From JBCFBK01 sp038562555 (GTDB taxonomy: Bacteria > Bacteroidota > Bacteroidia > Bacteroidales > Prolixibacteraceae): 64,000 nt of DNA. The stretch is from positions 10,795-74,794 of the forward strand of contig JBCFBK010000024.1 in NCBI GenBank assembly GCA_038562555.1, read 5' to 3'. Positions 53,332-61,985 of this stretch are shown piece by piece. A model generated the notes under the pieces. The model saw only the letters and a list, made by a program, of their open reading frames with translations. It searched no databases and had not been told where the DNA came from. How positions within the stretch are numbered: the stretch's first letter is position 1; each line of letters begins with the position of its first letter. Both the position numbers and the translations under genes were made by a program.

Positions 53332-54156
53332 TTATTCTCCCAGTCCGTAACGGACAAATGCGGTAACAGTCAGGTCCTTGTCGGCCGACTTCAGGTATTC
53401 TTTCACCGTGATTTTGCCGTCTTTCACGAATGCCTGATTCAACAGCGTACTGTCTTTAAAGAACTTTTGCAGTGCTCCCTGAGCGATTTTGTCAAGCATT
53501 GCTTCCGGTTTTCCTTCCATACGGAATTTTTCGCGGGCAATTTCAAGTTCTTTTTCAACAATGCTCTGAGGAACTTCTGCTTCATTCACTGCAACCGGAC
53601 TCATAGCAGCCACCTGCATGGCCACATCTTTGCCGACAGTTGCATCTGCTTCCTTGCTAAAACCAACTACTGTAGCCAGCTTGTTTCCCGGGTGGATATA
53701 GCTGACCACCGATGCAGCTTCAACCTTTCCGTAGAAGGACAGATCGAGTTTTTCACCGATAATGCCAATTTGTTCCACAACCTGATCTCCAATGGGGCGA
53801 CCGTCGATTACGATCGCTTTCAGCGCGTCCAGGTCGGCTGCCCGGTTGTTGATGGCAGCGTCCAGAAACTTAGTGGTGAGTTGAATAAAACCTTCGTTTT
53901 TTGCAACGAAATCGGTTTCACAGTTCAGAACAACGATAGCTCCGAACTTTTTATCTTCGCTAACCTTCGCAAGTACAACACCTTCATTGCTTTCGCGGTC
54001 AGAGCGTTTGCTTGCAACCAGCTTTCCACGTTCACGAATTATTTCAACGGCGCGGTCAAAATCGCCGTTTGCCTCATTCAAGGCATTCTTGCAATCCATC
54101 ATACCGGCGCCTGTTGCTTTACGCAACTTCATTACATCTGCAGCAGTAATTGCCAT
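53332..54156 (-). CDS. tsf: Elongation factor Ts
   Basis: 274 aa. Begins with the UBA-like helix domain ITAADVMKLRKATGAGMMDC and continues with LNEANGDFDRAVEIIRERG and the core TDFVAKNEGF. Nucleotide exchange factor for EF-Tu. It follows rpsB by 30 bp, the usual arrangement. Confidence 0.98.
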   Translation of the reverse strand: MAITAADVMKLRKATGAGMMDCKNALNEANGDFDRAVEIIRERGKLVASKRSDRESNEGVVLAKVSEDKKFGAIVVLNCETDFVAKNEGFIQLTTKFLDAAINNRAADLDALKAIVIDGRPIGDQVVEQIGIIGEKLDLSFYGKVEAASVVSYIHPGNKLATVVGFSKEADATVGKDVAMQVAAMSPVAVNEAEVPQSIVEKELEIAREKFRMEGKPEAMLDKIAQGALQKFFKDSTLLNQAFVKDGKITVKEYLKSADKDLTVTAFVRYGLGE

Positions 54157-54186
54157 AATTGTTTGTTTTTATATTAAAATGAGCAA

Positions 54187-55071
54187 TTATTCTTCAACCT
54201 CGGCTTCGTCTTCATCCGACACATCCAGATCTTCCTCTTCATCCTCGGCTTCTTCGTCGGCAACATCAACATCTACCACTTCTTCTTCGTCGTCTTCAAG
54301 TTTGGCAGCCGATTTCTTTGCATCGCCCTTCCTTACCCGTTTTGGTGCGGGAGCCTCTTCATCATCTTCTTTGTCGCGTTCAACTTTGCGTTCGTTCAAT
54401 CCCTCAGCGATAGCGTCGCACATTACACTAACAACCAGGCGGATTGACTGCGAGGCATCGTCGTTGGCCGGGATTACAAAATCAATCCCTTCAGGATCGG
54501 AATTGGTATCGACCATTCCGAATACGGGAATGCCCAAACGCTGAGCTTCACGTACAGCGATTTTTTCTTTCATTACATCAACGATAAACAAGGCAGCCGG
54601 AAGGCGGGTCAGGTCTACAATACTTCCCAGTACTTTTTCCAGCTTTGCACGTTGACGCCCGATTTGCAACTTTTCGCGTTTTGACAGATTGTCCCAACTG
54701 TTGTCTTTCATCATTTTATCGATGGAGATCATTTTTTTCACCGCTTTACGGATGGTTGGGAAGTTAGTCAGCATACCTCCAGGCCAACGCTCTGTCACGT
54801 ATGGCATGTTTACATTGCTTACTGCTTCTGCAACAATTTCCTTAGCCTGTTTCTTTGTTGCAACAAACAAAACTTTACGGCCCGATTTTGCTATTTGTTT
54901 AATGGCATTTGCTGCCTCGTCGATCTTTACAACCGTTTTTTGCAAGTCGATGAGGTGGATTCCGTTTTTTTCCATGAAGATATACGGAGCCATTGCCGGA
55001 TTCCACTTTCTTTTCAGGTGTCCAAAATGTACACCTGCATCCAATAATTCCTGAAAATTTGTTCTTGGCAT
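54187..55071 (-). CDS. rpsB: 30S ribosomal protein S2 with acidic C-terminal tail
   Basis: 294 aa. Residues 1-225 are a normal S2 (NFQELLDAGVHFGHLKRKWN, GIHLIDLQKT, FVIPANDDASQSIRL). The last 65 or so residues are extra: a charged Arg/Lys segment (PAPKRVRKGDAKKSAAK) and then a strongly acidic end rich in Glu and Asp (DEEEDLDVSDEDEAEVEE). Bacteroidota S2 proteins often carry a tail; this one is long. Confidence 0.97.
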   Translation of the reverse strand: MPRTNFQELLDAGVHFGHLKRKWNPAMAPYIFMEKNGIHLIDLQKTVVKIDEAANAIKQIAKSGRKVLFVATKKQAKEIVAEAVSNVNMPYVTERWPGGMLTNFPTIRKAVKKMISIDKMMKDNSWDNLSKREKLQIGRQRAKLEKVLGSIVDLTRLPAALFIVDVMKEKIAVREAQRLGIPVFGMVDTNSDPEGIDFVIPANDDASQSIRLVVSVMCDAIAEGLNERKVERDKEDDEEAPAPKRVRKGDAKKSAAKLEDDEEEVVDVDVADEEAEDEEEDLDVSDEDEAEVEE

Positions 55072-55105
55072 CTTTTTACTTTTTTAATAAAATGTCGAAA
55101 AGCAA

Positions 55106-55141
55106 CCCCTGAGTAGTCCCTCGTAAAACGGGGAGTCTCAG
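55106..55141 (-). promoter_or_regulatory. Structured leader candidate upstream of rpsB
   Basis: Outer stem CTGAG/CTCAG (55109-55113 with 55137-55141) encloses CCC-CG/CG-GGG around TAAAA (about 55118-55133). No T-tract of terminator type directly follows. It could be an autoregulatory S2 leader or an attenuator between rpsI and rpsB. Confidence 0.4.
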
Positions 55142-55169
55142 TGATTTCAGATCCACAGTTATAATTATA

Positions 55170-55556
55170 TTAACGTTTGGAGAACTGGAAGCGTTTGCGT
55201 GCTTTTGGACGTCCCGGCTTTTTACGTTCCACTTCGCGTGGGTCACGTGTCATGAAGCCTGCACGTTTCAGTTCTGTTTTAGATTCCGGAGTCATTTCGA
55301 CCAAAGCTCTCGAAATAGCTAAACGTAAAGCTTCGGCCTGGCCTTTGATACCACCACCGTCAAGGTTCACCTTAATATCGAATTTTTCTGTAAGGCCCAT
55401 CAGTTGCAACGGCTGCATAACAATATACTGTAGCGTGAGGTTAGGGAAATATTCTTTCATATCCCTTTTGTTGATGGTAATATTCCCCTTGCCTTCGCTG
55501 ATAAAAATACGAGCAACAGCGGTCTTCCTGCGTCCTAAGGTATTTACTACTTCCAT
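55170..55556 (-). CDS. rpsI: 30S ribosomal protein S9
   Basis: 128 aa. LGRRKTAVARIFI at the N-terminus and the invariant C-terminus RKKPGRPKARKRFQFSKR. It starts 2 bp after rplM ends. Confidence 0.98.
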   Translation of the reverse strand: MEVVNTLGRRKTAVARIFISEGKGNITINKRDMKEYFPNLTLQYIVMQPLQLMGLTEKFDIKVNLDGGGIKGQAEALRLAISRALVEMTPESKTELKRAGFMTRDPREVERKKPGRPKARKRFQFSKR

Positions 55557-55558
55557 TG

Positions 55559-56017
55559 TTATAATTTAATCTTATTTAAATCTAATACTTTCGGGTTCTG
55601 AGCTTCCTGCTTGTGCTCCGGACCAATGTATACTTTCATATTGCTGTAAATCTGACGTCCCAGACGGTTTTTCGGCAACATGCCACGTACGGCATGTTCA
55701 ACCAGACGTTCGGGATATTTTTTCAGGATATCGGCCGGAGTCTGTTCACGCTGTCCGCCGGGATAACCCGTGTGCCGGAGGTATATACGTCCGGTCATCT
55801 TGTTGCCGGTGAGATATACCTTTTCTGCATTAATCACAATGACATTGTCTCCGCAGTCAACATGAGGCGTAAAATCGGGTTTATGTTTTCCCCGCAACAT
55901 CTTGGCTACGGCGGTGGCTAACCGGCCGAGCGGAACATTGGTCGCGTCTACCACAACCCATGCTTTATTTACCGTGGCTTTGTTGGCCGATACGGTTTTG
56001 TAAGATAAATTATCCAC
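55559..56017 (-). CDS. rplM: 50S ribosomal protein L13
   Basis: 152 aa with a GTG start at 56017 (GTG GAT AAT TTA), chosen because the product then begins DNLSYKTVSANKATV, the usual Bacteroidota N-terminus. Typical core LGRLATAVAKMLRGKHKPDF and GYPGGQREQT. Confidence 0.97.
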   Translation of the reverse strand: MDNLSYKTVSANKATVNKAWVVVDATNVPLGRLATAVAKMLRGKHKPDFTPHVDCGDNVIVINAEKVYLTGNKMTGRIYLRHTGYPGGQREQTPADILKKYPERLVEHAVRGMLPKNRLGRQIYSNMKVYIGPEHKQEAQNPKVLDLNKIKL

Positions 56018-56174
56018 TTACTCAATTTTTTTTAATTAACACTAAAAGTTGCAATGACTTACAGCTTACATCATCCAAAGGATTCCTGCAACCGGCTTCG
56101 GGCTTGCCAATAACATTATGCCTTCTTCATCAACTAATTATAAGAACTGTAAGTACGGACAATAATCGGGACTG

Positions 56175-56205
56175 CAAAAGTATTTCTTTTTTTCAAAACT
56201 ACAAA
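56175..56205 (-). promoter_or_regulatory. Promoter of the rplM-rpsI-rpsB-tsf operon
   Basis: On the minus strand TTTG at 56205-56202, 19-bp spacer, TACTTTTG at 56182-56175. Confidence 0.65.
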
Positions 56206-56229
56206 CGTTTTGAGGACAAAGATTTGATA

Positions 56230-56348
56230 ACTAGTCGTAAGTCTCAAGTCGTAAGTCGTAAGACCGGATTTGTGCCCGCAACGCGCTACTCACTACGCAT
56301 AACTGTTCCTGATTTTTACTTACTACTTATGACTCACGACTGACGACT
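56230..56348. repeat. Intergenic word repeat, tract M
   Basis: AGTCGTAAGTCTCAAGTCGT and following units, AACGCGCTACTCACTACGC (GCGCT-type), then inverse CTTACTACTTATGACTCACG words. It lies between the ribosomal-protein promoter and the glycosylase promoter. Confidence 0.75.
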
Positions 56349-56353
56349 TTTTT

Positions 56354-56361
56354 TATTTTTG
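56354..56361 (+). promoter_or_regulatory. -7 promoter box for DNA-3-methyladenine glycosylase
   Basis: TATTTTTG matches TAnnTTTG but ends only 4 nt before the ATG at 56366, so the transcript may start at or next to the start codon (leaderless). Confidence 0.5.
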
Positions 56362-56365
56362 CTTT

Positions 56366-56890
56366 ATGACGAATGAAGGAACCAGACTAGCCGCATCATT
56401 TTTTCAGCGTGATGCAGTAACGGTTGCCCGTGAACTGCTGGGGAAAACGCTGGTCCGGGCATTTCCGGGGGGAGAGGTAAAGCGCTACCGCATTACGGAA
56501 ACGGAAGCCTATTGCGGTACCAGTGATCTGGCCTGCCATGCGAGCAAGGGAAGGACGAAGCGAACGGAGGTCATGTTCAAACCGGGCGGACACATCTATG
56601 TCTATCTGATTTACGGCATGTACTGGATGCTGAATTTTGTTTCGGGTGCTGAAAACGAGGCAGCCGCCGTTTTAATCCGCGGATTGGAAGGTTTCGTCGG
56701 TCCCGGAAAGCTGGGACGGGAACTACGCCTCGACCGGTCGTTCTATGGAGAGGCTCTGGAAGATTCGGCCCGTCTTTGGGTTGAAGATGGCCCGCAAGTA
56801 AGGGATATCAGCGCCACCCCGCGTGTCGGAATAGCCTATGCCGGCGAACCCTGGGTGAGTATGGAATGGCGGTTTACAGAAAAAACCTGA
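56366..56890 (+). CDS. DNA-3-methyladenine glycosylase (Mpg/AAG family)
   Basis: 174 aa. ARELLGKTLVRAFPGG at the N-terminus, ITETEAYCGTSDLACHASKG with the catalytic Glu, KPGGHIYVYLIYGMYWMLNF, and a C-terminal GIAYAGEPW. It removes alkylated purines from DNA. At the short end of the family, but the ends look intact. Confidence 0.92.
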   Translation: MTNEGTRLAASFFQRDAVTVARELLGKTLVRAFPGGEVKRYRITETEAYCGTSDLACHASKGRTKRTEVMFKPGGHIYVYLIYGMYWMLNFVSGAENEAAAVLIRGLEGFVGPGKLGRELRLDRSFYGEALEDSARLWVEDGPQVRDISATPRVGIAYAGEPWVSMEWRFTEKT

Positions 56891-56966
56891 AACCGGTGAA
56901 GACTTCAGGCTTTTCGGATTGAATATTAACTAATTGCGTTGGATTTTGCCGATTTCCTTCTATTTT

Positions 56967-57686
56967 CTATTTCGCGGCAATGTCACCTCCGCTCGATTCG
57001 TCCACATCTTTAGATACGGGCTTCCCTAAATAGCGGACATCTCCGCCGCTGCTGGCTCTTGCCTTTAGTGATCCGGTTACGTGAACAGTGGCATCCGATC
57101 CGCTCGAAGCCCTGGCTTCGCAATCGCCGGACACCAATCCGCCACAATCCAGGTCACTCCCGCTCGAAGCGTCGGCAAACATTTTTTCAGTCTTCCCCGA
57201 GATGGTTGCATCTGCGCCGCTGCTTGTCACTACGCTCACAAAGGAGGCTGTCAGGTCGGCTATATTCACGTCCGATCCACTGCTGCTGGAGACTTTCAGC
57301 TCCCTGAGTTTAAAAGGATTTTGAGCATAAACATCCGATCCGGCCGAGGCGTCGAGTTCGTGCAGGTCAACAAACGTCACATATACTTTGCGGGTCAGGT
57401 TCCATCCGAGATCCCAGTTCATTTTATCGCGAATGGAGATTTTCAAAACGCCGTTTTCAACCTGGGTAATAATTTTACCGATCAGTTCCGGTTCCGCTTC
57501 AACCTTTACATCTTGCCGGCTACCCTGGGTGAGATACAGATCGATCCCGCTGCTGACAAATATGCTGTTGAAGGTATCGACATGGCGGGACTCGGATTTC
57601 GTCTTCTCCTTTGCAGCGCCGGCGCTGATTGTTATTCCGGTTAACAGCAGGAGCAAAAGTAAATTTCTAACTTTAATTGTGTTCAT
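56967..57686 (-). CDS. Head-GIN-domain (DUF2807) secreted protein, SSG-D type
   Basis: 239 aa. Sec signal peptide (LLLLLLLTGITISAGAA). The first part has FNSIFVSSGIDLYLTQG as in DUF2807. The C-terminal half is a regular beta-helix with a repeated turn: SSSGSD, TSSGAD, ASSGSD, ASSGSD, ASSGGD, ESSGGD. It pairs with the following gene, a paralogue of equal length whose turns end in His rather than Asp. Probably periplasmic or surface located; function unknown. Confidence 0.88.
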   Translation of the reverse strand: MNTIKVRNLLLLLLLTGITISAGAAKEKTKSESRHVDTFNSIFVSSGIDLYLTQGSRQDVKVEAEPELIGKIITQVENGVLKISIRDKMNWDLGWNLTRKVYVTFVDLHELDASAGSDVYAQNPFKLRELKVSSSSGSDVNIADLTASFVSVVTSSGADATISGKTEKMFADASSGSDLDCGGLVSGDCEARASSGSDATVHVTGSLKARASSGGDVRYLGKPVSKDVDESSGGDIAAK

Positions 57687-57708
57687 GGCTTATTCTGATT
57701 GTTTCTGT

Positions 57709-58428
57709 TTATTGTTTCTCTATTGACCCTCCCGAAGAGGAATCAAAACTCGTGCTTTCAGGATCTCCGCTGTAATAGATATGACCGCCGCTCGAAGCTT
57801 CGGCTATAAATTCCTGCCTGACGCCGGTCCGGATATGAGCGCCACTCGATGCCTTTGCCTCACATACTTCGGCAGAGAAATCGTCGCCCTTTAAATGGGC
57901 TCCCGACGAAGCCCGAAGCGTCGCTTTTCTGGCCTTTCCCGAAAGTTCAATATGTGCTCCGGAAGAACAACTCCCCTCAAATTCGCCCGCATTCACATCA
58001 AGTGTCTGCCGGCTGCCCGAGGATGCTGAAATGTTGAGGCGTTTCGACTGAATCGTGTTTTCCGAACGAATTATCGATCCCGATGTTGAGCTGACCGCAC
58101 TGAGATGGATAAAGTGAACATGTATTTTCCTTGACTTCGCCGATCGGATAAATTTGTCGGTGTAAATATCAAGCGTCTTTCCCTTTAGTTCTGTCAGGAT
58201 CACATCGTGCAGGTTTTCGTCGGCTTCAACCACCACATATTCCAGTGTGTCGGGAATCAGAAAAACTTCCAGTCCCCGGGAGACTTCCACTTCCCCGAAA
58301 TTTGTTATATTCCTTGTCTGCTGTTTTACTTCACCTTCGCCCCTGATCGCCGGACCCATAAAAATACATGAGCTGAGGAGAACAGTCGGGAGGCTTAACA
58401 GGAGGATGATTAGCTGATATCGTTTCAT
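57709..58428 (-). CDS. Head-GIN-domain (DUF2807) lipoprotein, SSG-H type
   Basis: 239 aa. Lipobox LLSSC gives a lipoprotein. DUF2807 start (FGEVEVSRGLEVFLIPD) then a beta-helix with turns SASSGSR, SCSSGAH, RASSGAH, KASSGAH, EASSGGH, DSSSGGS. It lies 22 bp upstream of the SSG-D paralogue, so the two are co-transcribed. Confidence 0.88.
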   Translation of the reverse strand: MKRYQLIILLLSLPTVLLSSCIFMGPAIRGEGEVKQQTRNITNFGEVEVSRGLEVFLIPDTLEYVVVEADENLHDVILTELKGKTLDIYTDKFIRSAKSRKIHVHFIHLSAVSSTSGSIIRSENTIQSKRLNISASSGSRQTLDVNAGEFEGSCSSGAHIELSGKARKATLRASSGAHLKGDDFSAEVCEAKASSGAHIRTGVRQEFIAEASSGGHIYYSGDPESTSFDSSSGGSIEKQ

Positions 58429-58623
58429 TTTAATCCCATATTAATATTTCAGGCTATCCGGTTTTTACTGCAATTTAAGCAACCGGCATCACAGACTCAC
58501 ACCATATTCGCCTAATGAAAGTTTTTTACCGGTAAACAGATTGAATGAAGGGGTTTTCTCCCTTCTTAAGAATAATTAACCAAATACCTGGAAACAAATC
58601 CTGATTTTAAGCAAAGCTTTATG

Positions 58624-58631
58624 TATTTTTG
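58624..58631 (+). promoter_or_regulatory. -7 promoter box for the S41 protease gene
   Basis: TATTTTTG matches TAnnTTTG, 18 bp before the ATG at 58650. Confidence 0.5.
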
Positions 58632-58649
58632 TTTCTCTTTCAAAAAGTA

Positions 58650-60434
58650 ATGAATTTTAACGCGGGAAAAGCCATGAAGAAGGATTGGTATGCAGCAAAT
58701 GGCGGCTTCCTGCATTTTAAAAACGTAATTTTAAAAGGAATGACGCGATACAACAAAAGAAAAACATGGATGGTTGCAGGTATTCTGCTGATCCTTGTCC
58801 TGACATTCACAGGGCTTACCCGTGATGAAAAGCTATTCCAGATCGATAAGAATCTGGATATCTATTACTCTCTCGTTCGTGAGTTGAACCTGTTTTACGT
58901 CGATGAAGTCGATCCGGAAAAACTCATCAGGACGAGTATTGACGATATGCTCGAATCGCTTGATCCCTACACGACCTACATTCCGGAATCGGAAATGGAA
59001 GACTTCCGCTTTATGACAACCGGAGAATACGCCGGTATCGGGGCGCTCATCAGCAAACACGACAGCGCCGTGATGATTGCCGAGCCTTATGAAGGGTTTC
59101 CTGCCCAGAAATCAGGCTTAAAGGCAGGCGATATTTTACTGGAGGTAGCCGGGAAAAATACAGCAAAAATGTCGACCGAAGATGTCAGCAACCTCCTGAA
59201 AGGGCCCGCAAACGAAACCGTACGGGTAAAGATACAACGACCCGGTGAGAAGAAAAGTTTTAATGTGGATATTGTCCGCGAAAAAATACAGATCGATCCG
59301 GTACCTTATTACGGGATGCTTGACGGGGAGACCGGCTATATCCGCTTTGCCAACTTTACGGTCGATTCGGGCGAGCGGGTAAAAAAGATTTTTCTGGAGC
59401 TGAAGGAAAAACAGGGGGCCAAAAAACTGATCCTGGACCTGCGCTCGAATCCCGGCGGACTGCTGAATGAGGCGGTTAACGTGGTCAACCTGTTTGTCCC
59501 GAAAGGCGAGGAAGTGGTCAGTACGCGCGGCAAAGTAAAACAATGGGATAAAGTGTACAAGGCTACGCAGGAACCGGTCGACACGGTGATGCCGATTGCC
59601 GTGCTGGTAAACCGGGGTTCGGCATCGGCATCTGAAATTGTGGCGGGAGCTCTTCAGGATCTTGATCGCGCCGTAATTGTCGGCAGCCGGACGTTCGGGA
59701 AAGGCCTTGTCCAAACCACACGGGAGTTAAGCTATAAATCCAGCCTGAAAGTGACCACTGCCAAATATTATATACCCAGCGGGAGGTGTATTCAGGCCCT
59801 GGATTATTCAAACCGCAATGAAGACGGTAGCGTTGGAACGATACCTGACTCGCTGATCTCCGAATTCACCACGAAGAAGGGAAGGAAGGTTTACGACGGC
59901 GGAGGCATTATTCCTGATATCAAAGTCGATCTGGACCGGATCAGCAGTCTGAGCATTAACCTGATCAATGATTTCCTTTACTTCGACTTTGCCACGATGT
60001 ATGCCAATACGCATAAATCGATTCCTGCTCCGGAGCAGTTTGAAATCACGGATCAGCTATATGACGAATTTAAATGGTTTGTGAAGGAACAGAAATTTAC
60101 CTACAAATCTGATACGGAAAAAGAACTGGAAAAGCTGATCGAAACGGCAAAAGAAGAGAAGTACTACGACATCGCCCAAAGTGAATTTGAAAACCTGGAA
60201 GCAAAGGTGGAACATAAACTGGACAAGGACCTGGAGCAATTTAAGGAGGAAGCCACCGACATCCTGACCGACGAAATCGTGTCGCGGTACTATTACCAGA
60301 AGGGGGCTATCCAGGCGACAATCAAATCGGACAAAGGCATTGAAAAAGCGAAGGAAGTGCTGGCGAAGCCGGCTGCGTTTTCTGCTGTATTCAAACCCGG
60401 AACGATTGTATCGATGAACGGAAAACCCATGTAG
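58650..60434 (+). CDS. S41-family C-terminal processing peptidase
   Basis: 594 aa from ATG at 58650; a TTG upstream overlaps the promoter box, and ATG 58740 (MTRYNKRKTWMVAGILLILV) would start right at the membrane anchor. A PDZ domain (GIGALISKHDSAVMI to VRVKIQRPGEKKSF) precedes the protease core: LDLRSNPGGLLNEAV, the Ser in NRGSASASEIVAGAL and the Lys in RTFGKGLVQT form the Ser/Lys dyad. A C-terminal helical extension (about 450-560) is lysine/glutamate rich. It processes or degrades periplasmic proteins. Confidence 0.94.
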   Translation: MNFNAGKAMKKDWYAANGGFLHFKNVILKGMTRYNKRKTWMVAGILLILVLTFTGLTRDEKLFQIDKNLDIYYSLVRELNLFYVDEVDPEKLIRTSIDDMLESLDPYTTYIPESEMEDFRFMTTGEYAGIGALISKHDSAVMIAEPYEGFPAQKSGLKAGDILLEVAGKNTAKMSTEDVSNLLKGPANETVRVKIQRPGEKKSFNVDIVREKIQIDPVPYYGMLDGETGYIRFANFTVDSGERVKKIFLELKEKQGAKKLILDLRSNPGGLLNEAVNVVNLFVPKGEEVVSTRGKVKQWDKVYKATQEPVDTVMPIAVLVNRGSASASEIVAGALQDLDRAVIVGSRTFGKGLVQTTRELSYKSSLKVTTAKYYIPSGRCIQALDYSNRNEDGSVGTIPDSLISEFTTKKGRKVYDGGGIIPDIKVDLDRISSLSINLINDFLYFDFATMYANTHKSIPAPEQFEITDQLYDEFKWFVKEQKFTYKSDTEKELEKLIETAKEEKYYDIAQSEFENLEAKVEHKLDKDLEQFKEEATDILTDEIVSRYYYQKGAIQATIKSDKGIEKAKEVLAKPAAFSAVFKPGTIVSMNGKPM

Positions 60435-60548
60435 GGAGACAGGAACACGGAACACGCACACCGGAAGAGGGTTGCAGGGATTTTATGATTACCTCCCTAC
60501 CGTTTTCCGGTCTCCGTTCTTACGACTTACGACTAAATACTTATACTC
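60434..60548. repeat. Intergenic word repeat, tract N
   Basis: GGGAGACAGGAACACGGAAC, GGTTGCAGGG, CCGTTTTCCGGTCTCCG (inverse GGAGACCG), then CTTACGACTTACGACTAAAT. It begins at the stop codon of the protease gene. Confidence 0.75.
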
Positions 60549-60554
60549 ATCATC

Positions 60555-61817
60555 ATGAAACAACCCTTTTTACCATTACTCTTTTTAACCCTGCTGGTTG
60601 CAGCAGGCTGTCAGCAGAAACAGAATGTGCTGACCGAACAGGAACAGCAGGAAGGCTGGACCTTATTATTTGACGGTACCACCCTCGAGGGCTGGCGCGA
60701 TTTTAACGGCGACAGCCTGACCGGCCCGTGGACCGTAGAGAAAGGCACGATTAAAGCTGAAGGCCACGGAGACGACGCCAATGGTTACATCGTGACCGAT
60801 CGTCAGTATGAAAATTTTATTTTGAACTGGGACTGGAAGATCTCTGAAGGAGGCAACAGCGGGGTACTGTACCATGTCCTGGAAGGAGAAAACTTCAAGG
60901 TGCCTTATGTTACCGGTCCTGAGTACCAGTTGATCGACAACATCGGCTTCCCCGATCCGCTGGAAGAGTGGCAAAAATGTGGCGCCGACTATGCGATGTA
61001 CCTGCCCGATACTGCCAAACTGCAGATTAATCCGGCCGGAGAATGGAACAACTCGCAGATTGTTTTCGACAACGGCCATGTTGAATACTGGATGAACGGT
61101 CAGAAGATTCTGGAATTTGAGGCCTGGAGCCGCGACTGGTTTAACCGGAAAAACAGCGGGAAATGGGAAAATGCACCCGAATACGGATTAAGTTCGACCG
61201 GACTGATTTGTTTGCAGGATCACGGTTACCCCGCCTGGTTCCGCAACATCAAAATCAAGGAACTGCCTAAAAAGGAAAAGGCTGCAGAAAACCTGTTCAA
61301 CGGAAAAGACCTGACCGGCTGGATTGTCTATGGCACTGAAAAGTGGTATGTCGAAGACAGCCTGCTGGTGTGCGAAAGCGGCCCTGATAAGGCCTACGGT
61401 TACCTGGGTACCGAAAAGTATTACAAGGATTTTGATCTCACCGCCGATTTTAAACAACTGGCCAACGGCAACAGCGGCATATTCTTCCGCTCAACCGTTG
61501 ACGGAACAAAAGTGGCGGGCTGGCAGGTTGAAGTGGCTCCCAAAGGAAACGATTCCGGAGGCATTTATGAATCGTACGGACGCGGCTGGATCCACCAGAT
61601 ACCGGATTCGCTGGAAAATGTGCTGAAACCCGGTGAATGGAATACCATGCGCATCAAAGTGGTCGGTCCTGAAGTCACCACCTGGCTCAACGGCACCGAA
61701 ATGACCAAACTGAATGATCCCAAAATAGGTGAAGCCAACGGCCGGATCGCCCTTCAGATCCATGACGGCGGCGGCATTAAGGTACAGTGGAAAAATCTGA
61801 TTGTACAGGAATTGTAG
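60555..61817 (+). CDS. Double-DUF1080 (3-keto-disaccharide hydrolase-type) lipoprotein
   Basis: 420 aa. Lipobox LVAAGC. Two concanavalin-like DUF1080 domains: GWTLLFDGTTLEGWRDFNGD with GGNSGVLYHV (about 40-230), then ENLFNGKDLTGWIVYG with NGNSGIFFRS (about 240-420). Family members hydrolyse 3-keto-glycosides made by Gfo/Idh/MocA-type enzymes. A secreted Gfo/Idh/MocA enzyme lies elsewhere in this window (36418). Confidence 0.9.
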   Translation: MKQPFLPLLFLTLLVAAGCQQKQNVLTEQEQQEGWTLLFDGTTLEGWRDFNGDSLTGPWTVEKGTIKAEGHGDDANGYIVTDRQYENFILNWDWKISEGGNSGVLYHVLEGENFKVPYVTGPEYQLIDNIGFPDPLEEWQKCGADYAMYLPDTAKLQINPAGEWNNSQIVFDNGHVEYWMNGQKILEFEAWSRDWFNRKNSGKWENAPEYGLSSTGLICLQDHGYPAWFRNIKIKELPKKEKAAENLFNGKDLTGWIVYGTEKWYVEDSLLVCESGPDKAYGYLGTEKYYKDFDLTADFKQLANGNSGIFFRSTVDGTKVAGWQVEVAPKGNDSGGIYESYGRGWIHQIPDSLENVLKPGEWNTMRIKVVGPEVTTWLNGTEMTKLNDPKIGEANGRIALQIHDGGGIKVQWKNLIVQEL

Positions 61818-61839
61818 GACAAGCTTACAGACATAGAAG

Positions 61840-61866
61840 AACCCGGTACGCCACCGGGTTTTTTTA
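61840..61866 (+). terminator. Rho-independent terminator after the DUF1080 gene
   Basis: 8-bp stem AACCCGGT-ACGCC-ACCGGGTT followed by a run of seven T residues. Confidence 0.92.
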
Positions 61867-61985
61867 TGAAGGTAGACAGCCGGATTAAAATATCTCTGCC
61901 TAACCTATTCTCAATGCCGAATGTAATCCCTATTTTTGGTCGTTTCTTACTCTAGTTTTTCGAAACAAACCTAAAGCAGTTTCCC

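Larger units (their letters stand above)
56018..56365. other. rplM leader and promoter region plus word repeat M
   Basis: 348 bp. Leftward promoter: TTTG (56205-56202), 19-bp spacer, TACTTTTG (56182-56175), giving a leader of about 150 nt. The leader contains GTTGCA/TGCAAC arms spaced by about 44 nt and enclosing ATCC-AAA-GGAT, a plausible L13 autoregulatory structure. The right half is word repeat M and the glycosylase promoter. Confidence 0.6.
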
